NCBI GenBank assembly: GCA_016926985.1
Contig: JAFGNO010000106.1
Coordinates: forward strand, 1-7,433
DNA from: Anaerolineae bacterium
GTDB lineage: Bacteria > Chloroflexota > Anaerolineae > Aggregatilineales > UBA3940
Direction of reading: 5' to 3'
DNA length: 7,433 nt
Below are positions 1 through 5,852 of the stretch, one piece after another. Numbering within the stretch: the first letter of the stretch is position 1; the number at the start of each line of letters is the position of its first letter. The position numbers and the translations under genes were made by a program. The notes under the pieces were generated by a model. The model saw nothing but the letters and a program-made list of their open reading frames with translations. It did no database searches and was not told where the DNA came from.

Positions 1-1589
1 AACCCCTGGAAAACACACTGGTATCGCTGGAGCAGGACAGCACCGTGCTGACCTACCAGATCAAAAGCCTGCTCGGCATCCGGCTTCTTGACCCACGGGC
101 CAGCCATGACCTGCGCTTCTTCCTCGACAGCAGCATGTCGGAAGATATGCGGCGGACGCTGACCATCCGGCTGAGCAAAGCGGATACCCACGACCTGATT
201 GTTTCCTACGTGGCCCCCAGCCCGACCTGGCGGGTCAGCTACCGGATCGTGGCCGAGAGCGAAGAAGGCCAGCGGCGCGGGAGTGCCCTGCTGCAAGGGT
301 GGGGCCTGTTCGACAACCGGCTGGACGAAGACCTGACCGATGTCGCGGTGACACTGGTTGCCGGGCAGCCGATCTCGTTTATCTATGACCTGTATTCCTC
401 GAAAATCCCGGATCGCCCGGTTGTTGAAGACGAAGCCCGCACCGCGCCCGGCCCGGTGGAATTCCGCGCTGAAAGCCCGAAGCGGGCGCGGAGACCGGCA
501 CCTGCGGCGATGATGGCTGGCGCTGTAATGGCTAAAGCGGCTCCCGAAGAATACCTGATGGCTGAAGCGGAGCCATCGATGATGGATATGGCAGGCAGCA
601 TACAGGCAGCAGCAGAAGGCCGGGAATCGGGTGAGTTTTTCCAGTACGTGGTCACCAACCCGGTATCAGTCAGGCGCGGCGAGTCGGCACTGGTGCCGAT
701 CATCGGGACGGAGGTGAGTTATAACCGGGAACTGCTCTACAACGGGCATAAGCTGCCCGATCACCCGGTGGCCGCGCTGCGTTTTATAAACACCTCCGGG
801 CTGACCTTTGAGCGCGGCCCGGTGACCATCGTGGTGGATAACGAATATAAGGGCGAGGCGATTGTCCCCTTCACCCGCGCTGAAAGCGAGGTCTACCTGG
901 CCTACGCGGTGGAGCTTGGTATCAGGATCACCGAGCGCAGTGAAGATTTCACCGAGATGGCCGGGATCGATATCCGGGGCGAATACCTGCTGATCAATGA
1001 ATACCTGACGCAGGTCACAACCTACACCATAGAGAACGAAACAGCACGCGATGAGGTCGTCACCATTGAATCGCCGATCATGACCGGATTTGAGCTTGTC
1101 CATACCCCAGACCCGGATGCACAGACTGCCACCGAAAGGCGCTGGGAAGTCCCCGTTCTGGCCTATGACACAGCAGCATTTATCCGCACTGAGCGCCGCC
1201 TGACAATGCGCCATGAGCAAATCCGGGGTATGAAAGCCCGCCATCTCAAGCGCTATTTCGAGGGGGAATGGTTGGATGAGAACGCCTTCCGCGCACTGGA
1301 GGCCATCCTGGAGATGCTGGCCCTGATCGAGAAATCCCACCAGGAGATCGCCCAACTGGAGCAGGAGCGGCAAACCGTCTATGCCCGGCAGCAGCAGCTT
1401 CGCGAGAACCTGAACACCCTGACAGGACGGGGGGAGGAGGCCGCGCTGCGCGGGCGGATGCTCAAACAGCTTGAAGCAGCGGAAGACCGGGTCCTCGGAA
1501 TTGAAACCCGCAGCGAGGAATTAAAGCGGCTGATTGAGGAAACTGAGAAGCAAATCGATGAGGCAATCCGGGCGCTGGGCGACAGGTAG
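1..1589 (+). CDS. DUF4139 domain-containing protein (MuiA-like), 5'-truncated by the window edge
   Basis: The frame is open from position 3 (first codons read PLENTLVSLEQDSTVL) to a TAG at 1587-1589, so 528 residues are visible and the true start lies upstream. A GTG at 45 is an internal codon. The stretch SYVAPSPTWRVSYRI, followed by LQGWGLFDNRLDEDLTDVAVTLVAGQP, is the typical DUF4139 core (a Trp-x-x-x-Tyr signature, then a beta-rich 'NxTgeDWxdvxLtL'-like strand). A low-complexity Ala/Met/Glu/Pro linker follows at about 483-600 nt; such Met-rich linkers are common in this family. More beta-rich DUF4139 sequence follows, and the last ~110 residues are strongly predicted coiled coil (heptads rich in Leu, Glu, Gln, Arg). 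DUF4139 proteins with an N-terminal DUF4140 are called 'mucoidy inhibitor A', but their biochemical role is unknown. The family call is firm and the function is open. A terminator follows directly. Confidence 0.85.
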   Translation, partial: PLENTLVSLEQDSTVLTYQIKSLLGIRLLDPRASHDLRFFLDSSMSEDMRRTLTIRLSKADTHDLIVSYVAPSPTWRVSYRIVAESEEGQRRGSALLQGWGLFDNRLDEDLTDVAVTLVAGQPISFIYDLYSSKIPDRPVVEDEARTAPGPVEFRAESPKRARRPAPAAMMAGAVMAKAAPEEYLMAEAEPSMMDMAGSIQAAAEGRESGEFFQYVVTNPVSVRRGESALVPIIGTEVSYNRELLYNGHKLPDHPVAALRFINTSGLTFERGPVTIVVDNEYKGEAIVPFTRAESEVYLAYAVELGIRITERSEDFTEMAGIDIRGEYLLINEYLTQVTTYTIENETARDEVVTIESPIMTGFELVHTPDPDAQTATERRWEVPVLAYDTAAFIRTERRLTMRHEQIRGMKARHLKRYFEGEWLDENAFRALEAILEMLALIEKSHQEIAQLEQERQTVYARQQQLRENLNTLTGRGEEAALRGRMLKQLEAAEDRVLGIETRSEELKRLIEETEKQIDEAIRALGDR

Positions 1590-1616
1590 CAAAGCAGAAA
1601 CCCATTTACCCCCTTC

Positions 1617-1651
1617 AGCCCCGTGGCAAGACATCTGCGGGGCTATTTTTT
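1617..1651 (+). terminator. Intrinsic terminator of the DUF4139 gene
   Basis: A 7-bp stem, AGCCCCG (1617-1623) with CGGGGCT (1638-1644), encloses a 14-nt loop and is followed by ATTTTTT (1645-1651). It begins 28 nt after the plus-strand stop codon. The 3' arm and T-tract overlap the stop codon and the two final Lys codons (AAA AAA) of the convergent minus-strand epimerase gene. On the minus strand the hairpin has no T-tract after it, so it should act only on plus-strand transcripts. Confidence 0.8.
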
Positions 1652-2614
1652 CAGGTAGCCGTTCTCCCGGAACCAGGCGAGGGTGTCCCTGACGGTATCC
1701 TCAAACGGGCGGGGGACGATCCCGAAGGTCTGCCAGCCTTTCTCGCAGTTCATCGGCTGCCAGTAGGGCAGGCCGCGCATTGTCGCCGGGATGGGCAGGC
1801 GGAAAGCCTGCGCGACGCTCAGCAGCCGGGCAACCGCCTTGACCGACAGTATCAGGCGGGGCGCTTTCACCCCGGCAATCCCCGCAGCGGTGCGCAGCGC
1901 ATCGCTGACGTTGAGGTTGTGCCCGCCAATAATATAGCGCTCTCCGGGATTCCCCAGCGTGGCCGCGCGGACATGGGCCAGCGCCACATCCCGCCCGTCG
2001 ACCATATTGGCAGTGACATCCACCGCGGCGGGCATCTGCTGTTTAGCCACCATGAGCAGGATTTCACTGGTACTGGGCTTCACATCGCCAGGGCCAAAGA
2101 CGGCAGTCGGGCAGAGGATCATCACCGGCAGCCCGGACTGATTGGCCCGGAGCGCTTCGTGCTCCATGGCCCACTTGGCTTCGTAATAAGGGTTGGCGGT
2201 GGAGCCGGGGATATAGCCATCCCGCTCGTCGGCAGGGCGGCCCTCGCCCGTGGGCGGTGTGCCGATAGTCGTTAATGAGCTGGTATACACCAACCGGCTG
2301 ACACCCGCTTCCCGCGCTGCCTGAAAGACGCACCTGATCTGCCGGACGCTGTAGCTGGCAGCCTTGCGAACATTGTAATCAGTAAAAGGGTAATACGCGG
2401 CGGCGTGAAAGACGCAGTCACAGCCGTGCATGGCGGCAGACAGGCTGCCCGCGTCATCGAGATCGCCGGAATGCCAGGTCAGCGGGATATCGCCGACTGC
2501 GCCAACCGCGCCCTCCCGCCGGCGCAGGCAGTGAACGTCCATCCCTGTATGGTGTGCTGCGCGGGCAATCTGCCCGCCAATGAACCCGGTTGCTCCCAGG
2601 ACGAGTACGCGCAT
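1643..2614 (-). CDS. NAD(P)-dependent epimerase/dehydratase, extended SDR (HpnA / dihydroflavonol reductase-like)
   Basis: A 323-residue cytoplasmic enzyme of usual extended-SDR length. The N-terminal Rossmann nucleotide-binding motif GATGFIG is at residues 7-13. An acidic strand end with GDLDD is near residue 50, consistent with adenine-ring contacts. FHAAAYYP is near 69-76. The catalytic residues appear as the Ser pair in YTSS (about 112-113) and YxxxK in PYYEAK (Tyr143, Lys147). CPTAVFGPGD near 168 is the usual substrate-domain entry. The overall style resembles the hopanoid-associated sugar epimerase HpnA and dihydroflavonol 4-reductase-like proteins, but the substrate cannot be read from the sequence. 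Start: ATG at 2614 gives the canonical MRVLVLGATG. A GTG immediately upstream (2617) would add one residue and sits 7 nt from the AAAGG ribosome site (2625-2629), so either is possible. The gene begins only about 20 nt after the terminator of the upstream small gene and no good promoter is visible, so expression may depend on readthrough. Confidence 0.9.
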   Translation of the reverse strand: MRVLVLGATGFIGGQIARAAHHTGMDVHCLRRREGAVGAVGDIPLTWHSGDLDDAGSLSAAMHGCDCVFHAAAYYPFTDYNVRKAASYSVRQIRCVFQAAREAGVSRLVYTSSLTTIGTPPTGEGRPADERDGYIPGSTANPYYEAKWAMEHEALRANQSGLPVMILCPTAVFGPGDVKPSTSEILLMVAKQQMPAAVDVTANMVDGRDVALAHVRAATLGNPGERYIIGGHNLNVSDALRTAAGIAGVKAPRLILSVKAVARLLSVAQAFRLPIPATMRGLPYWQPMNCEKGWQTFGIVPRPFEDTVRDTLAWFRENGYLKK

Positions 2615-2635
2615 CACTTTCCAACCTTTATTCTG

Positions 2636-2668
2636 AACAAAACCGCCCTGCGTGAGTGCGCAGGGCGG
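2636..2668 (-). terminator. Strong intrinsic terminator after the SAF/small-protein genes
   Basis: A perfect 10-bp GC-rich stem (arms CCGCCCTGCG at 2643-2652 and CGCAGGGCGG at 2659-2668) with a 6-nt loop is followed on the minus strand by TTTTGTT (2642 down to 2636). It lies 25 nt after the stop codon of the 49-residue gene and about 20 nt before the start of the epimerase gene. It should end most transcripts from the CpaB-like gene and limit readthrough into the epimerase. Confidence 0.88.
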
Positions 2669-2692
2669 GATGTTTCAAATGACGAACGACTG

Positions 2693-2842
2693 TTATTCGT
2701 CTTCGCCAAGAAGCTCACGTGTAAACTTGGGGGCAAAGGCGCCGTTCTCTTTCTGGACATACTCCAGTCTCATCATGTACTTGGGCCCGCCGCCTTTACG
2801 AGCTTTACCCACGGTCTTCTTAGCACCCTTTTTACCTGCCAT
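2693..2842 (-). CDS. Small basic hypothetical protein, 49 residues
   Basis: An ATG at 2842-2840 opens a frame of 49 codons ending in TAA at 2695-2693. The protein begins MAGKKGAKKTVGKARKGGG, a Lys/Arg/Gly-rich flexible tail, and continues as an amphipathic segment (PKYMMRLEYVQKENGAFAPKFTRELL) with an acidic end GEDE. There is no signal peptide or membrane segment. A ribosome-binding site AGGAG (2854-2858) precedes the ATG by 11 nt. The gene starts 33 nt after the stop of the CpaB-like gene and is followed 25 nt later by a strong terminator, so it is the last gene of that transcript. The basic tail suggests contact with nucleic acid or another acidic partner, but that is inference. I do not recognise the family. 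The support for its being real is the ribosome site, tight placement between a stop and a terminator, and a non-random composition. Confidence 0.72.
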   Translation of the reverse strand: MAGKKGAKKTVGKARKGGGPKYMMRLEYVQKENGAFAPKFTRELLGEDE

Positions 2843-2875
2843 TGTCTCTGTTACTCCTATACACCCGCTTTTTGC

Positions 2876-4123
2876 TTATGGGGTTGATTGAGATTCATAT
2901 ATGTCCGCAAAGTCTAACATCAAGGTAATCATCGGGTCAAGGGCAATCGGCAAATTGGCCGGCGGTGTGACGTTGTGGAAGTTGACAATATAGTCCATTG
3001 TCACCGGGTCAGTGGCCACATCCAGCACATTATCATCGACCGCGCTGCGCAGCACCAGGTCAATATCCGCGCCCACTTCGGTCGCGTATTTCAGCACCAG
3101 CGCGTCCTGGCGGCTCATCGCCAGTGTGATCACCGTCGGGATGGGAATGACTGCGGTCGGGGTGGGCGTGGGCTCCCCCTGCTCCTCGCCAGCGGCTTCC
3201 TCTTCCTCTCCCTCTCCTTCTGGAACTGGCGTAGCCTGCGGCACAGCGGTAACAAGGATTGGCTGGTACATATCCGCAACAGGCCACTCACCCATTCGCA
3301 TGACAATCACATTATCAATAACGAGCTGGGTCGTCTGGCGCGGAATCTGGAAGACGGTAATTTCCTTGGATTCACCGTTCGCATCGTCTCTGGTAACCGT
3401 AACTGTCGTGGGAAAGACCATGAGCGACGTCCCAAAGACGCCCCTTTCCTCGCGCCCGGTCAGGTATTCCGTCCGCTGCAGGCCCGTCGCCGCCAGCTCA
3501 AGGTCATCGGTGAGCATCAGCGCCCCGTCGGGCAAGAGGCTCTGGAAATCCACGTCCAGATTAACGAACCGGAAAGACATGAGGATATCAACATGGTCCC
3601 CCGGACGCAGCGCGTACGCGACTGAGGAAAGCCGGGTGATGGGAACGGCAATAGCGACCATATTCTGCGGTACCAGCAGCGCTGCATCCCCGCCAATATC
3701 TGTGAGATTAGTAGGCTCTCCTCCCTCGGTGATCATGTAATTAAGGATCGGCATGCCTGTGGTAATATCCATCCGGGCAATGCGACCAACCACCTGGTCG
3801 AGGCCTGCGCCGCCTGCCTGGTCATCGACAAACAGGACGCCAAGCGGCGGAGGAGCTTCGTCAATGAGGGGCCAGGCCAGCGTGGTAACATCCTCAAGGG
3901 TCAGGATTTTGCCACGGGGAATATCCTGGTATGCAACAATGATATCCAGGGTAGGCACCTCGGTAGGTTCGATGGTTGCGATTGGCTCTTCAGCCACGCC
4001 ACCATCATCGTCGCTGCCCCCCAGGCGCTGCATGACAAACAGCGCTGCCGCGCCGAGGATAATGACGACCAGAATAACAATGATTATGATTATGCCAATG
4101 CGTCTGCCACGACCAGCGCTCAT
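2876..4123 (-). CDS. CpaB/RcpC-like SAF-domain protein (Flp/Tad pilus assembly family)
   Basis: A 415-residue single-pass protein. Residues 9-30 are an almost pure Ile/Val/Leu/Ala membrane segment after a short Arg-rich cytoplasmic start (MSAGRGRR), so the rest should face outward. The SAF domain lies at about 60-130 (IIVAYQDIPRGKILTLEDV, VVGRIARMDITTGMPI), and the RcpC/CpaB region includes PITRLSSVAYALRPGDHVDIL at about 161-180 and ITLAMSRQDALVLKYATEVGADIDLVLR at about 332-359. Between them is an unusually long insert, with a Glu/Gly- and Pro/Thr-rich linker at about 295-330. CpaB/RcpC proteins act in Tad secretion-pilus assembly, where the SAF domain is thought to bind wall or outer-layer polymer. 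No other tad genes are present here, so the pilus role is inferred from the family only. ATG at 4123 is preceded by a purine-rich GGGAGAGAGGG ribosome region (4128-4138). A promoter lies about 70 nt upstream. Confidence 0.85.
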   Translation of the reverse strand: MSAGRGRRIGIIIIIVILVVIILGAAALFVMQRLGGSDDDGGVAEEPIATIEPTEVPTLDIIVAYQDIPRGKILTLEDVTTLAWPLIDEAPPPLGVLFVDDQAGGAGLDQVVGRIARMDITTGMPILNYMITEGGEPTNLTDIGGDAALLVPQNMVAIAVPITRLSSVAYALRPGDHVDILMSFRFVNLDVDFQSLLPDGALMLTDDLELAATGLQRTEYLTGREERGVFGTSLMVFPTTVTVTRDDANGESKEITVFQIPRQTTQLVIDNVIVMRMGEWPVADMYQPILVTAVPQATPVPEGEGEEEEAAGEEQGEPTPTPTAVIPIPTVITLAMSRQDALVLKYATEVGADIDLVLRSAVDDNVLDVATDPVTMDYIVNFHNVTPPANLPIALDPMITLMLDFADIYESQSTP

Positions 4124-4192
4124 AGTTCCCTCTCTCCCGGATCTGCGATCAGGCTAGTAAAGATATCCGGACACTTGCTTGTCAGATAACCA

Positions 4193-4220
4193 ATTATACG
4201 ACATTGCCAAAAGCTGGCAA
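4193..4220 (-). promoter_or_regulatory. Sigma-70-type promoter for the CpaB-like gene, with dyad on the -35
   Basis: On the minus strand, -35 TTGCCA (4220-4215) and -10 TATAAT (4198-4193, a consensus match) are separated by 16 nt. Transcription would start near 4186, leaving a leader of about 63 nt before the ATG at 4123. The -35 is one arm of an inverted repeat, TTGCCA-5 nt-TGGCAA (4204-4220), so a bound dimeric regulator would cover the -35 and part of the spacer. A similar arrangement precedes the neighbouring membrane-protein gene. Confidence 0.7.
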
Positions 4221-4259
4221 ATGTGCTTGAAGTACCAATCATCCAGGTTCCAGCCGCGC

Positions 4260-4949
4260 TTATTGCGTCAGCCCGGTGACCGCATTAATGGTCAGTTCGC
4301 AGGTAGCCGGACTTTCCCCCGTCGTGCTGGCCGATACCAGCCACAGCGCGGCGCGGTTTTCTTCAGCCATAGAGAGCCACAGTTCCACACTGGCCTGGGT
4401 AAAATCGCCAATTGTCTCCTGGCAGGAGGTCACCAGGAGGTCAGCCACCACAGAACTATCCGCTCGCCAGTTCAGATCGTCAATCAAGGACGGCGGTGTT
4501 TCCCAGGTTTCATATTTGTCGATCCGGGCATTTCCCTCCCCATCAACCAGCACCGTCGCCATCTCACCGCTGGATGGGAGATAAAAATGGAATGCCCACC
4601 CGTTGCGCCCTGCCCGGAGTTGTACGAGATCAATCGAGGGCGTCCAGATGCTGACCGCGCTGGCAAGCTGTGCGCCGGCGTCGGTCTGGCGGATCAGTTC
4701 AACGGCTGGGATATACGCCTCGCGGGCAGTTGGTATGCTGAAATCGGGCACGTCCACCTGCTGAGTCTCTTCTGCGGGCGGAGATGGGCGAAAACGGGGC
4801 ATGGCAATCAGCGAGCATACACACCCAACTAGGATGGTCGCCACCAGGGCAACAAGTATCTGCCGCTCTGGGGTCAGGTTAAGTTGCAACTTACTTTTTT
4901 CCTGCGTACCCGATGTGATCTGGTCACTGCGCCTTCGTAAAAAGCTCAT
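4260..4949 (-). CDS. Single-pass membrane protein with a duplicated PepSY-like extracytoplasmic region, function unknown
   Basis: 229 residues. A basic, polar N-terminal tail of about 30 residues (with RRR at 5-7) is followed by one membrane segment at 31-51 (ILVALVATILVGCVCSLIAM), so the C-terminal ~175 residues should lie outside the membrane. The outer part looks like two related halves. The first, about 78-146, ends NGWAFHFY...MATVLVDGEGNARID; the second, about 165-229, ends RAALWLVSAS...CELTINAVTG. This Trp/aromatic strand followed by a 'V-x-V/I-(D/N)-A-x-G' turn is the pattern of PepSY-type domains, but the match is by eye. Cys176 and Cys217 in the second half could form a disulfide. 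ATG at 4949 has an AGGTGA ribosome site (4964-4959), 9 nt away. It is transcribed in the same direction as the CpaB-like gene, 136 nt downstream, and no terminator is seen between them. I do not recognise a named family. Confidence 0.8.
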   Translation of the reverse strand: MSFLRRRSDQITSGTQEKSKLQLNLTPERQILVALVATILVGCVCSLIAMPRFRPSPPAEETQQVDVPDFSIPTAREAYIPAVELIRQTDAGAQLASAVSIWTPSIDLVQLRAGRNGWAFHFYLPSSGEMATVLVDGEGNARIDKYETWETPPSLIDDLNWRADSSVVADLLVTSCQETIGDFTQASVELWLSMAEENRAALWLVSASTTGESPATCELTINAVTGLTQ

Positions 4950-5035
4950 GTCGTTCTCTCACCTGTGATATGCTGCCTGGCTGATAGCCATCAATTATTT
5001 CACGTGGTTACCGTATACTGCTGCGATCTATATCT

Positions 5036-5063
5036 ATTCTATGGGAAATTGCCCAACAGGCAA
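5036..5063 (-). promoter_or_regulatory. Candidate promoter for the membrane-protein gene, with dyad on the -35
   Basis: On the minus strand, -35 TTGCCT (5063-5058) and -10 TAGAAT (5041-5036) are 16 nt apart, giving a start near 5029 and a leader of about 80 nt. The -35 lies inside the inverted repeat ATTGCC-5 nt-GGCAAT (5048-5064). The geometry from the TTGCC arm to the -10 is the same as for the CpaB-like gene's promoter. Confidence 0.55.
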
Positions 5064-5178
5064 TCCCCGGCCCAAAAATGTCCATTTTCTCCACAGATGC
5101 TGCGTCAGGCCGCAAAAAAACCTGTAGCCTATCTCGTCTCCCTGCTATTGTAAACCCTGTACGCCTGCTGCGCTATCA

Positions 5179-5187
5179 TGCTATACT
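5179..5187 (+). promoter_or_regulatory. Extended -10 promoter of the sigma-factor operon
   Basis: TGCTATACT (5179-5187) fits an extended -10 element (TG-N-TATACT). No good -35 stands 16-18 nt upstream; the nearest, TTGTAA (5148-5153), is too far. The start would fall near 5194, just before the AAGGAG ribosome site (5197-5202). This places the in-frame ATG at 5178 upstream of the transcript and argues against its use as the sigma-factor start. Confidence 0.5.
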
Positions 5188-5208
5188 TGTTCAGCAAAGG
5201 AGAGACGG

Positions 5209-5247
5209 ATGAATCGCTCTACCAGGAACCGGCATCAAAACCTATGA
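5209..5247 (+). CDS. Leader peptide ORF, 12 residues, coupled to the sigma-factor gene
   Basis: An ATG at 5209 sits 6 nt after a textbook ribosome site AAGGAG (5197-5202) and encodes MNRSTRNRHQNL, then TGA at 5245-5247. The stop overlaps the preferred sigma-factor start by ATGA (5244-5247), the same junction used between the sigma and anti-sigma genes. The sigma start itself has only a weak AGGA 16 nt upstream, so its translation is probably coupled to this leader. The peptide is Arg-rich and shows no recognisable motif. The best ribosome site in the region serves this frame and not the sigma frame, and that is the main evidence. It could instead be a chance frame if sigma translation starts elsewhere. 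Confidence 0.5.
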   Translation: MNRSTRNRHQNL

Positions 5248-5852
5248 CCGATCACGTTGCACCTGAGAACACAATTGACGTTGAAGCGCTCCGGGCAGGC
5301 GACCGGGCAGCCTTTGCCAGGGTAGTCAGCCTCTACGCAGACCGGCTGTATAACCTGGCGCTCAAACTCACCGGCGACTCGCTGGAGGCTGATGATGTGG
5401 TACAGGAAGCATTGATCAGCGCCTTCAAAAATATCCGGCATTTTGAGGGACGCAGCCATATCAGCACCTGGCTTTACCGGATCACCCACAACGCCGCCAT
5501 GATGAGGCTGCGGAAAAAACGGGTGGATACCGTGTCAATGGATGCCCCCCTTCAGCTTGACAGTGGCGATATGGTGCCGCGCCAGTTTTTTGATTGGTGC
5601 TGCCTGCCTGAAAAGGAACTGGTCAGCAGCGAGACCGCTGCCTATATGGAAGCAGCCATCCAGCAGCTTCCGGAACCGCTGAAAGAGGTTTTTGTCCTCC
5701 GCGATATCGAAGGCCTCTCAACGGCTGAAACCGGCGAGGTACTGGATCTGTCTATCCCGGCGGTGAAATCCCGGCTGCACCGGGCGCGCTTATTCCTCCG
5801 GGAACAGCTCTCTGAGTATTTTGCGGATCATGCAAGAGGAATTGATCAATGA
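5244..5852 (+). CDS. ECF-family RNA polymerase sigma factor
   Basis: 202 residues from the ATG at 5244. The sigma-2 domain is at about 14-93: DRAAFARVVSLYADRLYNLALKL, then DSLEADDVVQEALISAFKNI (core-binding region 2.1-2.2), then FEGRSHISTWLYRITHNAAMMRLRKKR (regions 2.3-2.4, -10 recognition). The linker contains FFDWCCLPEKEL with adjacent Cys119-Cys120. The sigma-4 domain is at about 133-190, with the helix-turn-helix LSTAETGEVLDLSIPAVKSRLHRAR (-35 recognition). There is no region 1.1 or sigma-3 domain, as expected for ECF factors. An in-frame ATG at 5178 would add 22 residues but has no ribosome site and lies in the promoter, so I prefer 5244. The next gene overlaps by ATGA and encodes its likely anti-sigma. 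ECF operons are often self-activated, but the visible promoter here is of the housekeeping type. Confidence 0.9.
   Translation: MTDHVAPENTIDVEALRAGDRAAFARVVSLYADRLYNLALKLTGDSLEADDVVQEALISAFKNIRHFEGRSHISTWLYRITHNAAMMRLRKKRVDTVSMDAPLQLDSGDMVPRQFFDWCCLPEKELVSSETAAYMEAAIQQLPEPLKEVFVLRDIEGLSTAETGEVLDLSIPAVKSRLHRARLFLREQLSEYFADHARGIDQ

Larger units (their letters stand above)
4950..5208. other. Divergent intergenic region
   Basis: About 260 bp separate the minus-strand membrane-protein gene from the plus-strand sigma operon. It holds the minus-strand promoter and dyad (5036-5064), a 14-bp perfect palindrome AAAATG-TC-CATTTT (5075-5088) that may be an operator, a run of seven A (5114-5120), and the extended -10 promoter for the sigma operon (5179-5187). 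The open plus-strand frame across 4965-5153 lacks a ribosome site and coding-like composition, so I do not call it a gene. Confidence 0.6.

Noticed and set aside
666..1373. Long open frame on the minus strand inside the DUF4139 gene
   Set aside because: It lies fully antisense to a gene with clear family motifs, has no recognisable domain or ribosome site, and is the kind of frame that GC-rich codon use leaves open.
2975..3740. Two overlapping plus-strand open frames inside the CpaB-like gene
   Set aside because: Antisense shadows of a gene with a membrane segment and SAF motifs; their translations show no domain.
4965..5153. 62-codon plus-strand frame in the divergent intergenic region
   Set aside because: No ribosome site, Cys- and Leu-rich random-looking composition, and it runs across the promoter and dyad elements of the opposite strand.
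5178..5243. N-terminal extension of the sigma factor from ATG at 5178
   Set aside because: No ribosome site, and the ATG overlaps an extended -10 element, so transcripts would start downstream of it. The extension has no sigma-family similarity.
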